Origin: Calvatia gigantea
Lineage: Eukaryota; Basidiomycota; Agaricomycetes; Agaricales; Lycoperdaceae
Direction of reading: 5' to 3'
Assembly (NCBI GenBank): GCA_025093985.1
Contig: JACAAK010000004.1
Span: forward strand, 806,001-870,000
Length of the DNA: 64,000 nt
The position numbers were made by a program, and so were the translations under genes. Under the pieces are notes generated by a model. It worked only from the letters and a program-made list of their open reading frames with translations, had not been told where the DNA came from and ran no database searches. Shown here in pieces: positions 1 through 11,781 of this stretch. Every line of letters starts with the position of its first letter. Position 1 is the stretch's first letter.

Positions 1-1163
1 ACCGGACGTGATCATACAAACGTTTCCCGAAACAGATCAGCGGATTTCAGTATCTTGAGCCCAATCCAAGTCACTGAGACATTCCAATGTCACCATCGGT
101 TTCCCAGTATCGCCTTCATATTTCAACGCATAGTTCCTTGTCATAGACAAGTACTTTAGTACATGAATTCCAGTGCAATAGTGCTCGGGTACAGGGTTAG
201 CAGCATGTTGTGCCAGCTTAACTACAGCAAAGGCTATGTCGGGCCTAGTACCAATCATCAAGTACATTAGAGAACTAATCAATTGTTGGTACTTTTGACG
301 GAAGGGGTTTGATGCAGTATCTTTGTTCATAATGAACTGGAAGCTGGCAGGTAATGGTATTTTAGCCATGGCAGACTGCAGAACCTGGAAGTGTTGCAAG
401 ATCTTATCCAGGTATTTAACCTGTTGGATGAAGATTTGACGCTTGGAGTGATTCCTCGAGATTTTCATCCCAAGGAATTCTTCACAGGGACCATGGTCTC
501 TGCATTCCCACTTTTTGGTGAACTTTTCCTTCAACTCTTTGAGAAGGAGGGAGTTTTTCTTTCCCAAGAAATTCACGTCATCAACATAAACAATGGCTAC
601 TACAAGCTCTTTCGTCTTCAGATGTCTGTGAAAATATACAGCATAGTCGGATTTGCAGCGGGTAAATCCCAGCTCAATCATAGATTGGTGCAATTCCTTC
701 CACCACTGGTAACTGGCTTGTTTAAGGCCGTAGATCACTTGCTTCAGTCTCTACACCTTCCCTTCCTACCTGGGAAGTCGAAACCCTTCAGGCTGTTCCA
801 TGTATATTTCTTCATCCAGTTTGCCATATAAATAGGCTGTTTTTATGTCAACGCTATACATATCCCAATCATGGATTGCAGTGAGTGCGAAGCTTACGTG
901 CACTGACTTGTAGCAGACAACTGGTGAAAAAAGCTCATTGTAGTCAATGCCTTCAATCTGTGAGAAACCCTTTGCAACTAAGCGAGCTCGCAGGCGGCCA
1001 TCAGACTTCTCGAGAAATACCCAACAGTTTTTAACTGTCCTCCTTCCTTTTGGAAGATCTACTAATTTGTACACTCTGCATTTCTTCAATGCGTTGAGTT
1101 CCTTAATACACACAGCCATCCATTTTGCCTTAATGGGCTCAGGAAGCTTAAGTATGTTGGAAG
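1..1163 (-). pseudogene. Copia reverse transcriptase fragment, inverted copy
   Basis: This is the middle to C-terminal part of a Copia pol RT domain. It includes the segment leading to the YVDD active-site motif (VAIVYVDDVNFLG) and the YGLKQA motif. It aligns base by base with the reverse complement of about 4085-5245 in the neighbouring plus-strand element. The frame is shared across 37-1119 and is broken by two stops. One is TAG at 766-768, where the plus copy has CAG; the other is TGA at 37-39, where the plus copy has CGA. Both are C-to-T changes. Homology to the plus copy ends near 1163, next to the AAGCTTCCT motif, which marks the inversion junction. The fragment is inactive. Confidence 0.9.
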
Positions 1164-4100
1164 TAGTTCAATGCAATGGATGTCAAGTCTACTCCATCCA
1201 CTGTCACAAGAGAAGAAGACGAGATGGCGTGGCTGGCCCCAGTGTATAACAGGCCGGCGATTATCAAGAAACCCAAGCCGCTTAAGAAGAAGCAGGCGCC
1301 GAAGGAGATCGAGTCCATCCTCGAGTCGGTCTTAGATGACAATGACTCGGACACCAACTACGGTTCTGATGGAGGGTGCAGATCAGTACCTTCCACTGAC
1401 TATCATTCTTGTTCTGATGCAGAAGATGATGTACAGCCCCATCAACAGATGGGACGGGACAATACAGACACAGGGTCTGTCCACCTCGGAGCGGAATGCC
1501 CTGGAGATTCTGAGGTTGAGTTGGGACAACAAGGTGGCCGCCAAAGAGAGTGGGGCACTTATGCAAATGTAGCAAATTGTCCACCTCCTGTAGGGACTTG
1601 TCATAGACACTGCTGTACAGACTTTGTAAACTGCAATGTATGCTGGAAGCGCACTCTGGAAGCGCACTCAAGGCACTTCCCCTTCCTGCTTATTCTGCTA
1701 GTGTGACTAAGCTGGAAAGTAAGATGAACACTATATATACTGTGAATAATCACGAGTATTCAGACAAGTTAAGGTCAGAACTCCACAAAGAGCACAAGGA
1801 TCTTAATCAGATCAACACATATCACATCTGTGATTTGTCCCAGTACCTAAAGTGTAGAGCAGAAGGGAACAAACATGTCGTGAATGATGCAGATTGGCTC
1901 CTTGATTCAGGGGCATCGTACCATGTCACTGGTTATCTCTCTGATTTCGCAGAGACTAAGATGGGCCATTTTGGGCTTATACAAGCCACTGGCAACCGGA
2001 TCTATGAAATGACAGGACGAGGATCTGTGATCTTTCAGCATGACATGGTGGATAAAGGCAAGACCATGAGTGCTACTTCACGTATTGCGCCAGTCTTTTA
2101 CATCAAAGAAATCACAGAATGGTTAATGTCCTCAGGCCAGATTCTTAGGAACGGCTACAATTTAGAGGCAACTGTTAAAGGGACCACCATCTGTGATAAA
2201 TCAGGACAAGCTGTATTATTTGCCTAGCCTCATCGTTTGTTTAAAAACAACATACATATAGTGCACACGTATGTCTTGCAAAACAGCAAGGAGAAGCCAG
2301 TTGCATTAGCATTACACCAACCTAATTATATCAACTGGCATCGTCGAATGGGACACCCCTCGGATTGTGCGCTCTCTGAGCTTCCAAAGCATGTAGAGGG
2401 CATCGCATTGATTCCCGTACCTTCTACTCGGAATGGCATTTGCAACGGCTGTGCCAAGGGGAAAATGCATAATAACCCCTTTCTGATTAACCCCAAGCAA
2501 GCCACCACAGTCTTTGAGCTATGTCACTCAGACTTGCTGGAACTGCCCATCATTAGCTACCATAAATATAAATGGGCAATGATGTTTCTTGATGACTTCT
2601 CTTCTCACGCACACATAGTCCTCCTTCGAAAGAAGTCTGAGGCTTCTGAGAAGCTTATTCAGCTAATCAGTGCATTGGAGAACCTCTCTGGTATGCGAGT
2701 CAAACGACTTCACACCGATAATGGAGGAGAATACGTCAATGAGAAGTTATTGGCAGGACTCGCAGCACATGGAATCACCCATGAGACTACTGCTCCCTAT
2801 GCGCATCAGCAAAATAGAAGAGCAGAGAGACTGAACCGCACCCTACATGAGAAAGCCCAAGCTATAAGACTACAGGCATGTCTACCTGACTCATGGTGGG
2901 AATTTGTGTTGAACACAGCTGTGCATTTATATAATCACACGCCAGTCCAGCATCTGCAGTGGAAGACACCTTTTGAGTGTTATTTGAGGGAAAAGCCAGA
3001 CTTGTCCCATATTTGTGTGTTTGGATGCAGCACATACGTATTTTTACCTGATGAGATCCGCCCAAACAAATTGTCCGCAAAATCTGAGATTATAATCTTT
3101 CTTGGATATAAAGGTAGTAAAAACTACATCTTTATGCAGCACACGATAGGCAACATGATCTTTGTATCACCAAACACCTTATTCGACGAGGGATATTTCC
3201 CTAAATGCCCCAATTCAGTGCCGGATAGCAGTAACCAGCCTAATCACGGAGGAGAGAGAAATCTGCCTAGACTAGGATTAGAGGACATACCACCTATTCC
3301 GCCATCCTCAGATGACGCTGGAATTGTTCCACCTCCACCTGATCATCCAGTCCAATTACCTCCAGTTTCTCCACCATTTAAACCGAAATATTCTCCGCCT
3401 ACACCTCCTTTACCCCGGCGAGAGTCTACTCCGCCAGACAGCATAAGTTCACAATGACCATCACCAGGCAATACGCCACCTTGGGTTCCCCCACCTGAGT
3501 CGCCACCTTCGCATGGAACAACCATTGAGGAGAAGCTTGATCCATGTGACAATTGGCATGTGGACAGGGATGTATGGGACACCAAGAACGAAGAGTTCCC
3601 AATCCCAGTTCCCAAGCATTGTGCTGTTGGTTCTGATCAGGTAGAGCCACGTCATTCTGAACAACAAGGCAGGCCTCCTATCAGACCAGGAAATACATAT
3701 GGAGAGAACAGGCATCCAATTTCTATTGAAAGAGAAATAGATCGGACTCACCGACAAGAGCAGCAGAGGCAAAGGCAGCGTGTTCGTGCCAATGCCCCTC
3801 CAGACAAGATAATACATGAGTGTAGAGCAAGGACTAATCATCCTGAATATGTGAGGCAAAGAGTTCATGCTGAGCAGTATCCGCCACAACCCTTTGATTT
3901 ACCTCCATTTCAGCTCCCTCCATGTCTGGAACTGCCACCCATGCCTGAAAATCATAATCCAACATCTCACGATGTAAATGACATGGATCTTGAAAGGCTT
4001 GTCGCTGAGGGAGGAGTAAAGCTGATCGATTTCTTGATACAGACGGTACATAACACCACACATGGAGAGCCTGAAACTTTCCATGACATGCTTAAGCTTC

Positions 4101-5665
4101 CTGAGCCTGTCAAGGCAAAATGGATGGCTGCGTGTATCGAGGAACTCGATGCATTAAAGAAACGTGGAGTATATGAATTGGTAGATCTTCCAAAAGGAAG
4201 GAGGACAGTTAAAAACCATTGGGTATTTCTTGAAAAGTCTGACGGCCGCCTGCAAGCTCACCTAGTCGCAAAGGGTTTCTCGCAGATTGAAGGCATTGAC
4301 TATAACAAGCTTTTCTCACCAGTTGTCCGCTACGAGTCTGCGCATGTAAGCTTTGCACTCGCTGCAATCCATGATTGGGATATGCATAGCGTTGACATAA
4401 AAACAGCCTATTTATATGGCAAACTGGATGAGGAAATATACATGGAACAACCCGAAGGGTTTTGACTTCCCAGGCAGGAAGGGAAGGTGTGGAGACTTAA
4501 GCAAGCGATCTATGGCCTTAAACAAGCCGGTCGCCAGTGGTGGAAAGAATTGCATTAATCTATGATTGAGCTGGGATTTACCTGCTGCAAATCTGACTAT
4601 GCTGTATACTTTCACAGACATCCAAAGACAAAAGAGCTTGTAGTAGCCATCGTTTATGTTGATGACGTGAATTTCTTGGGAAATAAAAACTCCCCCCTCC
4701 TCAAAGAGTTGAAGGGAAATTTTACCAAAAAGTGGGAATGCAGAGATCACAGTCCCTGTGAAGAATTCCTTGGGATGAAAATCTCAAGGAATCGCTCCAA
4801 GCATCAAATCTTCATCCAACAGGTGAAATACCTGGATAAGATCTTGCAGTGCTTCCAGGTCCCGCAGTCTACTGCGGCTAAAACACCATTACCCGCCGGC
4901 TTCCAGTTCATTACAAACAAGGAAACTGCATCAAACCCCTTCTGTCAAAAGTACCAGCAATTGGTTGGTTCTTTAATGTACTTGATGATCGGTACTAGGC
5001 CTGACATAGCCTTTGCCATAGTTAAGCTGGCACAACATGCTGCTAACCCCGCACCCGAGCACTATTGCGCTGGAATTCACATACTAAAGTACTTGTCTAT
5101 GACAAGGAACTATGCATTGAAATATGAAGGCAATACTGGGAAACCGACGGTGATGTTGGAATGTCTCAGTGACTCAGATTGGGCTCAAGATACTGAAACC
5201 CGCCGATCTGTATTGGGAAATGTTTGTATGATCATGTCTGGTGCTGTTACCTGGACTTCACAGCGACAAAAGACAGTTTCGCTATCGTCCACTGAGGTGG
5301 AATATAAAGAACTGTCTGACGCTTCACGACAAGTGAAATGGCTGTCACAGCTTCTGGAGGAGCTCAATATTGAGCACCCAACTCCTATTCTCTATGGCGA
5401 CAACAATGGGTCCAAATTCTGGACTGAAAATCCCATTGTTGAAAAACGATCAAAGCACATGGATATTCATTACCACTATGTGCGAGAATTAGTCAAGGAG
5501 GGTATTATTGTTATTGGTGATGTGTCTTCACAAGACAATTCCGCCGATATCTTTACAAAGAATCTTGGCATAACCAAAATCAATCTCTTCTGCCCTGAAC
5601 TAGGACTGATTTTCGGTTCCGATATCGAAGCATGGGATAAAGCCACTCAATCGATGAAACGTTAA
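1164..5665 (+). pseudogene. Copia pol polyprotein: protease, integrase, RT, RNase H
   Basis: Domains appear in order. There is an aspartic protease (DSGASYH near 1900), a GAG-pre-integrase zinc finger (WHRRMGH ... CNGC, 2335-2455), and an integrase core with D (CHSD), D (HTDNGGEY) and E (RRAERLNRTL). A proline-rich linker follows (about 3290-3540), then RT (YVDD near 4660) and RNase H with the typical Copia tail (SLSSTEVEY, ADIFTKNL). From about 1670 to the stop at 5663-5665 everything is in one frame. It is interrupted only by TAG 2225-2227, TGA 3455-3457, TGA 4463-4465 and TAA 4556-4558. The inverted copy has CGA and CAA at the last two sites. Sequence 1176-1640 is acidic and lysine-rich and has no recognised gag zinc knuckle. 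The element cannot make a full polyprotein. Confidence 0.92.
1644..1669 (+). repeat. 13-bp tandem duplication causing a frameshift
   Basis: TGGAAGCGCACTC occurs twice in a row (1644-1656 and 1657-1669). Thirteen is not a multiple of three, so the duplication moves the upstream reading frame relative to the protease frame that follows. Removing one unit links the frame with codons at 1621, 1624 and so on to the protease frame. Confidence 0.8.
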
Positions 5666-5690
5666 TCTCCCTCCTTCAAGTGAGGAGGAG

Positions 5691-6022
5691 TGTTGAATCT
5701 CGATCCATACCACTATGTTGGTTCAGTCTATTTATAGCTGAAATGGATTCTTGAGTACTTCACTCTTGAAGAGAGATAACGAACAATGTACTAGACCACA
5801 CTCTAGGTTGTTGGTCATGGTCTATTAAATAGAACAATATACACAGTATGCTCTGTATATGCTACTAGCAGATAAGACCTCACCTGTATTAGGTAGAACG
5901 GCACACAGACCAGAGACATTAGATATATAAGACCTATGTAGTATGTGTACATTCCTTAGACAATTAAGTCTTTCTCTTGCCCATCATTCCTCTCAGCTAT
6001 CCACTAGCTACTGTCTACAACA
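5691..6022 (+). repeat. Copia LTR, plus orientation
   Basis: It starts TGTTGAATC directly after a polypurine tract (GAGGAGGAG, 5682-5690) and ends CTACAACA, so it has the TGTTG...CAACA inverted ends expected of an LTR. It is 332 bp long. It matches the reverse complement of 7155-7492 along its length. Unusually, the sequence after it (6023 on, CCCAGTGAGTAC...) matches the internal leader next to the other LTR, so this LTR has element-internal sequence on both sides. Confidence 0.9.
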
Positions 6023-6140
6023 TGTATCTCAACAAACCCAGTGAGTACAACTCCCCTCTGCCACTAGCCATGCTATCGTGGTGTACTCGTCTTAACAGCT
6101 GCTGCTGCTGCCCACCTCCTTGACATAGAGTAAAGTGCAC
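6023..6140 (+). other. Copia 5' leader fragment, plus orientation
   Basis: CCCAGTGAGTACAACTCC and the following bases to about CTTAACAG (6097) align with the minus-strand leader just inside the right-hand LTR (7140 down to about 7080). This identifies them as 5' untranslated leader, not host flank. No convincing primer-binding site ending in TGG is visible beside the LTR. The switch to minus-strand gag falls near 6140. Confidence 0.7.
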
Positions 6141-6144
6141 TCAT

Positions 6145-6914
6145 TACACATGGGCAGTCTGGTTGGATGCATAAGCAGCAAGAATGCCGCTTCAGGCCTT
6201 GTCCCATGTCAGCTCATGGAGCGATATATTTGAAGTGAGAAGCATCTGAGCTATGTGGCTCAAAGATGGGTAGAGGGAGTGGAAAAGGACCATGGTTTCA
6301 ATCTCTGGGGTGATGCCACTATCTATGGTGTTAAGCTGCCCAAAGATCTGCTGGAGCTCACTCATCTTAAGCAAGGGGTCACCACTGAGCAGAATTTCAA
6401 ATGTGATGGCACAAATGAATTCATTGTACACCTGTGTAGGCCCAGGTAAGCTGTAAGAGCTGGCCAGCTGTAACCAGAGTATGTGAGCATTGTGAGCAGA
6501 ATGCTTTAGCATGCTGTTGGGGAGAATTGACTCAATCAACCCAAGTACACACATCTGGAGGTTGTTAGCCATCCCAATACTGTGGTGCCCATCTGCGGTC
6601 ATTGGGATTGGAGATTCCGGACATAACAGATAGGCTGGTGAAGTAGAGGTCACTGCAACCACAGGGTGGTCAGGACTGTACAACTGCTCATACTGTGACA
6701 GTTTCACAGGAGCTCCAGAGAAGTCCCATCCAGTCCAGGTACAATTGTTCAGGGAAATGCATATTAGTGCAGAGCGAAGGCAAAGAGACCAGATAGTACA
6801 GTTACCTGTCCCTGTGAGGACAGGAAGCTGTCCACTAGGAGTTTGGACAAACCCCAGTGGAGTGGAGTTTGGCTTGGACATATCTAAGAAGGGGTAAACA
6901 TGCATTAGCACCAT
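6145..6914 (-). pseudogene. Copia gag N-terminal region
   Basis: A 240-codon open frame on the minus strand (6914 to the TGA at 6192-6194) reads as a Copia gag. It has an N-terminal retrotransposon segment with W residues (CTWTGWDFSG), then a helical region with repeated leucines (LPGPTQVYNEF, LTSNISLHELTWDKA). In-frame sequence goes on past the TGA for about 15 codons (SGILAAYASNQTAHV), so the TGA probably replaced CGA. There is no zinc knuckle, because the frame is cut by the junction near 6140. It is inferred to be the gag of the element whose 5' LTR is at 7155-7492. Confidence 0.7.
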
Positions 6915-7154
6915 GTAGGACTGCTGTGTGTAATGTATACATCACAACATGGGACAGATGAAGGATCAAGTGGACCAAAGAACCACTGTCTCCCAGGTTG
7001 CATATGACTGTAGCCTCCTACACTCTACCAGCATCGCTAAACACAGTCTGAGTGAGCAGCAGTCAGGGCCCATAACCTGTTGAGATGAGTATACTACAGT
7101 AGCATTGCACTAGTAGTGGAGAGGAGTCATACTCACTGGGATTGGAGAGATAAG
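6915..7154 (-). other. Copia 5' leader, minus orientation
   Basis: This lies between the minus-strand gag and its LTR. Its first 70-80 bases inside the LTR match the plus leader at 6023-6097. No coding sequence is seen. Confidence 0.65.
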
Positions 7155-7492
7155 TGTTATAGACAGTTGCTAAGGGGTATCGTAGAGGCAGGATGAGAGA
7201 AAGACTTAATTGTCTGAAGGAAAGTATGCATACTACATAGGGTTTATATACATAAAGTCCCTGTTCTGTGTGCTGTTCTACCTATACAGGTGAGGTCTTA
7301 TCTGCCAGTAGCATATACAGAGCATAATACGTACTACACATGTATCTAATAGACCATGTAGCTAGCAACCTAGAGTGTGGTCTAGTACTGTGTCTGTAGC
7401 TTGTTATCTCACTTCTAATAGTGAAGTACTCGAGACCTGTTTCAGCTATAAATAGACTGAACCAACGTAGTGGTATGGATCAAGATTCAACA
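7155..7492 (-). repeat. Copia LTR, minus orientation (5' LTR type)
   Basis: The reverse complement begins TGTTGAATCTTGATCC and ends CTATAACA. It is related to 5691-6022 over its whole length but has many substitutions and small indels, so the two LTRs are not a freshly made pair. No polypurine tract lies outside 7492, and leader plus gag lie inside, so it is the 5' LTR of a minus-strand element. Confidence 0.85.
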
Positions 7493-8765
7493 ACAATGTC
7501 TCCAATGCTGTCACTCTCCCCCCTGCTGCTTTTCTCTGTCTCTGTCTCTTTTCCTGGACTCAGTTTTGAAGCCTCATGACTGACAGATGCAGTCACATCC
7601 CTTTTTCGTTGAACCGCCACCTCATTTCTTCACCACTAGATCCTCCTACTACTATGGGTACTGATCCTCAGCTCAATGCATTGGAACTAGTAACCTAGGT
7701 ATTGCAGCTCTTCTCTCAATGCTGTCCCTGCCAGACAGGGAAACCCTCACAGGCTTTCACCCATAAATAGTCACACATCACTGCTACAATACTTTGTATC
7801 CAAGCTCTATTATGAATTACAAACCTAGATGTCCTTTCCTAACTGTCCACAGTGGCCCAGATGAGCCAGGCAAAGATGTCTTAATAGTTGTGTGTCCGTC
7901 ATCTGGGACCTGGTCTTGAAAATATCTAATTCTCACATGACCTCCCACTGATCCCACATGCCCGTTCCCAAAAAGTACCTTAGGTTCTTGTCCTAAACTT
8001 CCATCGCCCCTCTATTGTGTATGGCGCCACTGTGCAGGTGATCACATGATTACAAAAGAGCCATATATCTATCTCCATTTGCACAATTCACGAAAAAAAG
8101 TGAGGAATGCATGCCACTCATTTTCATCCGTGGCCTTACCCTCGGTGCTCAGGCCAAGTCTGCCACTTGGCGGAGAAAATTAACCCGCAGGGCTGAGTGT
8201 GTGGAGGGCTCGAAATTAGAGGTTCCCATGAACACTGACCAAAGTTCAACGGTTATGAAACCTCAAACATGATCCACGCGGAAAGATTTCAGCGACACTC
8301 GGACACATGAACAGTGCCTGACCCTATAGCTCGTCCTTGCCCTTCCGAAAACCGGGTTTTCTACGCTTTTCACATCCGTCGTCTCGATTATTTGTCCGCG
8401 GGTGGCGCATCTTCTTGGTGGGGATTTGTTATTCGTGTCAAGCATGTCCTGGCCTCGGTCGAGAAGTTGAGGGACCAGACAGACAACCTTCCGCAAAATC
8501 CCACTCAAGCTGCGAGGGTTGTCGCATTTCGAGTTTGTTTGCCTTGAAGGAGTCAGAGGGGTGTCCTATGGAGCGTTTGTGCGTGGTTCTTTTTTAATAT
8601 GTTGATATTTCTATTCAACGTTGCACAGATGACGCCGCCATGAAAGCCTTGGCTCAGGTAGCGACTACTGACTAATTTTGCCTGGATGTCGTGCTGCAGT
8701 CGAAGGTGCGTTTTCATCCTCTCCTAGGAAGAAAACAATACCCAACGTAGTTTTATAAAAAGGTT
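7493..8765. other. Unassigned, no gene seen
   Basis: There is a pyrimidine-rich start (7515-7560), an isolated short reading stretch after the ATG at 7660 (MGTDPQLNALELVT, then a stop), and otherwise frames closed by stops. The short stretch could be a scrap of retroelement gag, but this cannot be supported. Confidence 0.4.
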
Positions 8766-8766
8766 C

Positions 8767-10000
8767 GATAGAACTTGAGCTACCTAAATCATCAAGAAGG
8801 TCGGAGACAGGCTAACAGACTCACACCTTGATGAAGGTACGCCACGATTGTTTGATCTCTCTTTTTCCGTCATTCCCGCCGAGCTTCATTCTTAACAAGA
8901 CTATCGGCGTGAACTGGCTGGGGTGAGTGAAATTCACGAAACCCTAGTCGCCAACGTCTGTACGTATCTCATTCTCCCTATGTCTGACATCTTCAACTCA
9001 CGACCATTCACGAAGCCATGGACACGAACAAACTTAAGGCGTTCGTCCCCCCGCTTTGAGGTTGAAAGTACTGCCCATGGTGAACTAGCCGAACCCAGAT
9101 GCGTAAAGCGCGTACGACCACCATTCTTCATGCAATCGACTCGGACTTTGATATAGAGGAATGAAAGCCAAGATGATGCAACCGCCTTACATGGCACCAG
9201 TGTCCTCGTGAACCGTCAACCCCCATACGGGTATCTCAAATTTCTCCTCACAGAGGAAGGAATTATGGACACCAGGCGCGCATATTTCGGCGGCGTGGAA
9301 TGGCTTTCGTCGGTCACTGGCGAGACTCCTCGCCTGTGAATCTTGGGCGGTAGGTTGGTTGGATGGATCACGAGTGGCGGAGAAAAAAATAAAGTATCTA
9401 TTCCTTGCAATGCCAAATTTAAATCGGACCTGCTAATGATGCTAATGATCTTATCTTCTTTCTAGCTCGTCGGATTCTCTGGCATAGCAGCGGGTGAAGC
9501 ATACGCGATCCGCCATCCAAGGCTCATCGGACGAAATAGATGACGAAGCCCAATGATCTCCCTATGACAATGCCCTCTCCATCCCCCACACAATCGAAGA
9601 GAAACACCCTCGGTGGTGGATGCCCAGAAATGCTGGTGGGCTATGCTGTAAAAGAAGCCGCGAGGGGTATAAAGAGGAAGTGTGCGATTGCGGCAGAGGC
9701 ACTTAGCGCTCAAGGAGCGCTCTGGGACAGATCCAGGTGATTTTAATTTTTAGCTGGTAATACTGGATACGATTCGAGTGATCTTTTGACGAAATTGAGT
9801 GCGGTATATTATGGGGGGAAATGGGCGTTGGAGTTGGTATACCGGTCCTCAGTTAGTTTATGTGGACGTTGGGTGTGACGGAGAGTTGCAAGTTGAGGAG
9901 ACAAGTCGTCCTCAGTGCAACCGGAGTTGTGGAGTCGATCAATTCGGTATGTCCTCCTGTCGTTGCTGACCCTGCACGCCATGCTGATATGAGAATAATG
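8767..10000 (+). pseudogene. CCT2 (TCP-1 beta) pseudogene copy A
   Basis: Pieces of the chaperonin CCT beta subunit occur in the correct order. They are IIKKVGDRLTDSHLDE (8797-8844), then after an intron-like gap ILNKTIGVN (8888-8915), MDTNKLKAF (9018 on), VNRQPPYGYLKFLLTEEGIM (9205-9270), FGGVEWLSSVTGGE (about 9283-9325), FSGIAAGEAY (9472 on) and LGGGCPEMLVGYAVKEAA (9610-9663). The series ends with GYDSSDLLTKL (about 9770) and KLRRQVVLSAT (about 9890-9922). Frames shift between pieces and stops occur (for example after VNWLG), so it cannot be translated. Intron-like sequence sits between VAN and MDT (GTACGTATC...). This shows a DNA duplication and not a retro-copy. The wild-type protein is a subunit of the cytosolic TRiC ring that folds actin and tubulin. 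Confidence 0.82.
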
Positions 10001-10599
10001 GAGTGAATGACAAATTGAAAGTGACACGGCGCCGCTCCAACGCAAAACCGATCCCCTCTCTGTACCTGCGTCAATTTAGCCTTCGGAACAGGATACATTC
10101 AATAGTAATATGCGTTCCTCTGTTTGCTTATGACTCGCTTGCGATTTGACACGTTTCCATGTTCAGCTCTATCTGTGCATCCTATTCTGGTTTAAAGCCC
10201 CTTCGCCCACAGACTCCGAACTACCTCAACCGATTTCGCTACGTACTCAATGTTTTGATTCCTTGCCCCTTCTTCACAAAATAAGGCTCCGGTTTTCACC
10301 GACGGATACTTGTGGCTCACTCAATTTCCCGGCACTACGTCTACAGCAGGTTCTCCGGATGAACGAAGTGACGGTTCACAAGTCCAAACGATCCCCTTTC
10401 CACCGCATTCTTCGTCGTTTCGTAGTCTTCAAAATGGGTGTCTAGAAGTGCTTCCGAGCAGAGTTGAAGGTGAACTCACGTGGCGAGGGCATGAGGAGTA
10501 GATGTGCAAATACAACAGAGGCATTAAGAAATGTTTAATGCGATACTGGAGTTGACTCGGTTCATCAGGTGGCCATGGGTTGAAGTTGAAATGGGGTAC

Positions 10600-11500
10600 T
10601 GTAATAACGGACGGATACTTGACCTGGTATGTGCATCTCCCTATATCTGACCCCTTCAACTCACGGCCGTTCCACGAAGGCATGGACAGAGGCAAACTTA
10701 AAGTGTTCAGCACTCACTTTGAGGTCGAAATCATCAGTAAATTGGCCGATTTTAAACATATAGAACACGTACGATCACCTCTCATGCAACTTGTTCAGGT
10801 CCTGATCCACTGAATAGAAGGATCAAAGCCAAAGCGACACGAACCACTCACGTGGCATCAACATTTGCGTAAACTCCCCAGTCTTCTACAATTATCCCGA
10901 GTCCATCCTGGTAGGAAAGGAAACCATGGCGATCGAACACGCTGATTTTAAAAACGTAGAGACCTTCATCAGTTACTGGCTGGGACCACTCGTGCCTCTG
11001 ACCGGCCTGATCCTGTGAACCTTAGGTTGCGGATTGGTTGAGGGAATCACCAGCAGTGAGGAAAAAGTAAAGTATTCACTTTTCAAAACACAAAGTTTTC
11101 CCCCCTACTTAGGAACTTATTTCTCCTTGTAGCTCACCAAATTACCTGACGCAGCAGTGGTCGAAGTGTCCATGATCCATCCTCCCTGGTCCAACGGATG
11201 AATGGTCGGCAAAGCCGAACGATCTCTACACGGTGGCGCTGTCTCTATCTTCTCACACGGTCGAAGAAACGCCCCCAGTGGTGGATGCTCGGAAAAGCGT
11301 ATGAGCTACGCTGTAAAAGAAGCCGTGATGAATGTAAAGGAAGCGTGCGACTGCGGTAGGGAACTTAGGAAGGCACTAAGAGAGATTCTCGTGATTTTGG
11401 AGGATAATGCTGGGTGCTATTTGATCGATCCCGTGGGGGGGTTGAGGGCGATACACCATGAGGAGGAAAAGGGTGCCGGACTTGGTATGTTGATTCTTTG
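10600..11500 (+). pseudogene. CCT2 pseudogene copy B
   Basis: This is a second ordered set of CCT beta pieces: MDRGKLKVFSTHFEVE (10681-10728), SKLADFKHIEHV (about 10736-10771), HGINICVNSPVFYNYPESIL (10855-10914), MAIEHADFKNVE (10926-10961), AERSLH (11207 on), GGCSEKRMSYAVKEA (11278-11322), LRKALREILVIL and EDNAGC (11367-11418). It keeps the same intron-like block before MDR as copy A (GTATGTGCATCTCCCTA... against GTACGTATCTCATTCTCCCTA...). Stops and frame changes between pieces show it is dead. The GGCSE site lies 4.60 kb from the same site in copy D. Confidence 0.82.
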
Positions 11501-11781
11501 GATTACATGCCCGCTGGTTAATTGTAAGCTTGGGTGTTGCAAATACGGGTCAAAGCAAAGCCGCGGAAATTGCGTTGATGGATGAAGATCGCCTGGCCGA
11601 CGCGAAGTACTACGGAATATATTCAACAGGCATCAATACAGTCGCTTTTGAGTGGCCCAATACAAAAACGTTTCATTTCTATATCCAGTGATTTTTCCAA
11701 GTATACTTCACACTCGCGAATTCTGAACTAATTCAGCTACTTCTGTGCCCGCAGTTTTGTGACCGGTTTGAACCTGACCCG

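Larger units (their letters stand above)
1..7492. mobile_element. Composite Ty1/Copia retrotransposon block, rearranged
   Basis: The block holds Copia parts in both orientations. From left to right these are a minus-strand RT fragment (1-1163), plus-strand protease-integrase-RT-RNase H (1164-5665), a plus LTR (5691-6022), plus 5' leader (6023 to about 6140), minus-strand gag (about 6145-6914), minus leader (6915-7154) and a minus LTR (7155-7492). Read on the minus strand this is LTR-leader-gag, then an inverted pol-LTR-leader block, then RT. No arrangement here is a complete element. The left end lies outside the window. Confidence 0.85.

Noticed and set aside
1176..1640. Acidic lysine-rich frame at the start of the plus Copia block, considered as a captured host gene
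   Set aside because: It has no recognisable domain, and it lies between an inversion junction and the protease frame, where diverged gag sequence is the simpler explanation.
6255..6449. 64-codon plus-strand open frame
   Set aside because: It is antisense to Copia gag, with no independent evidence.
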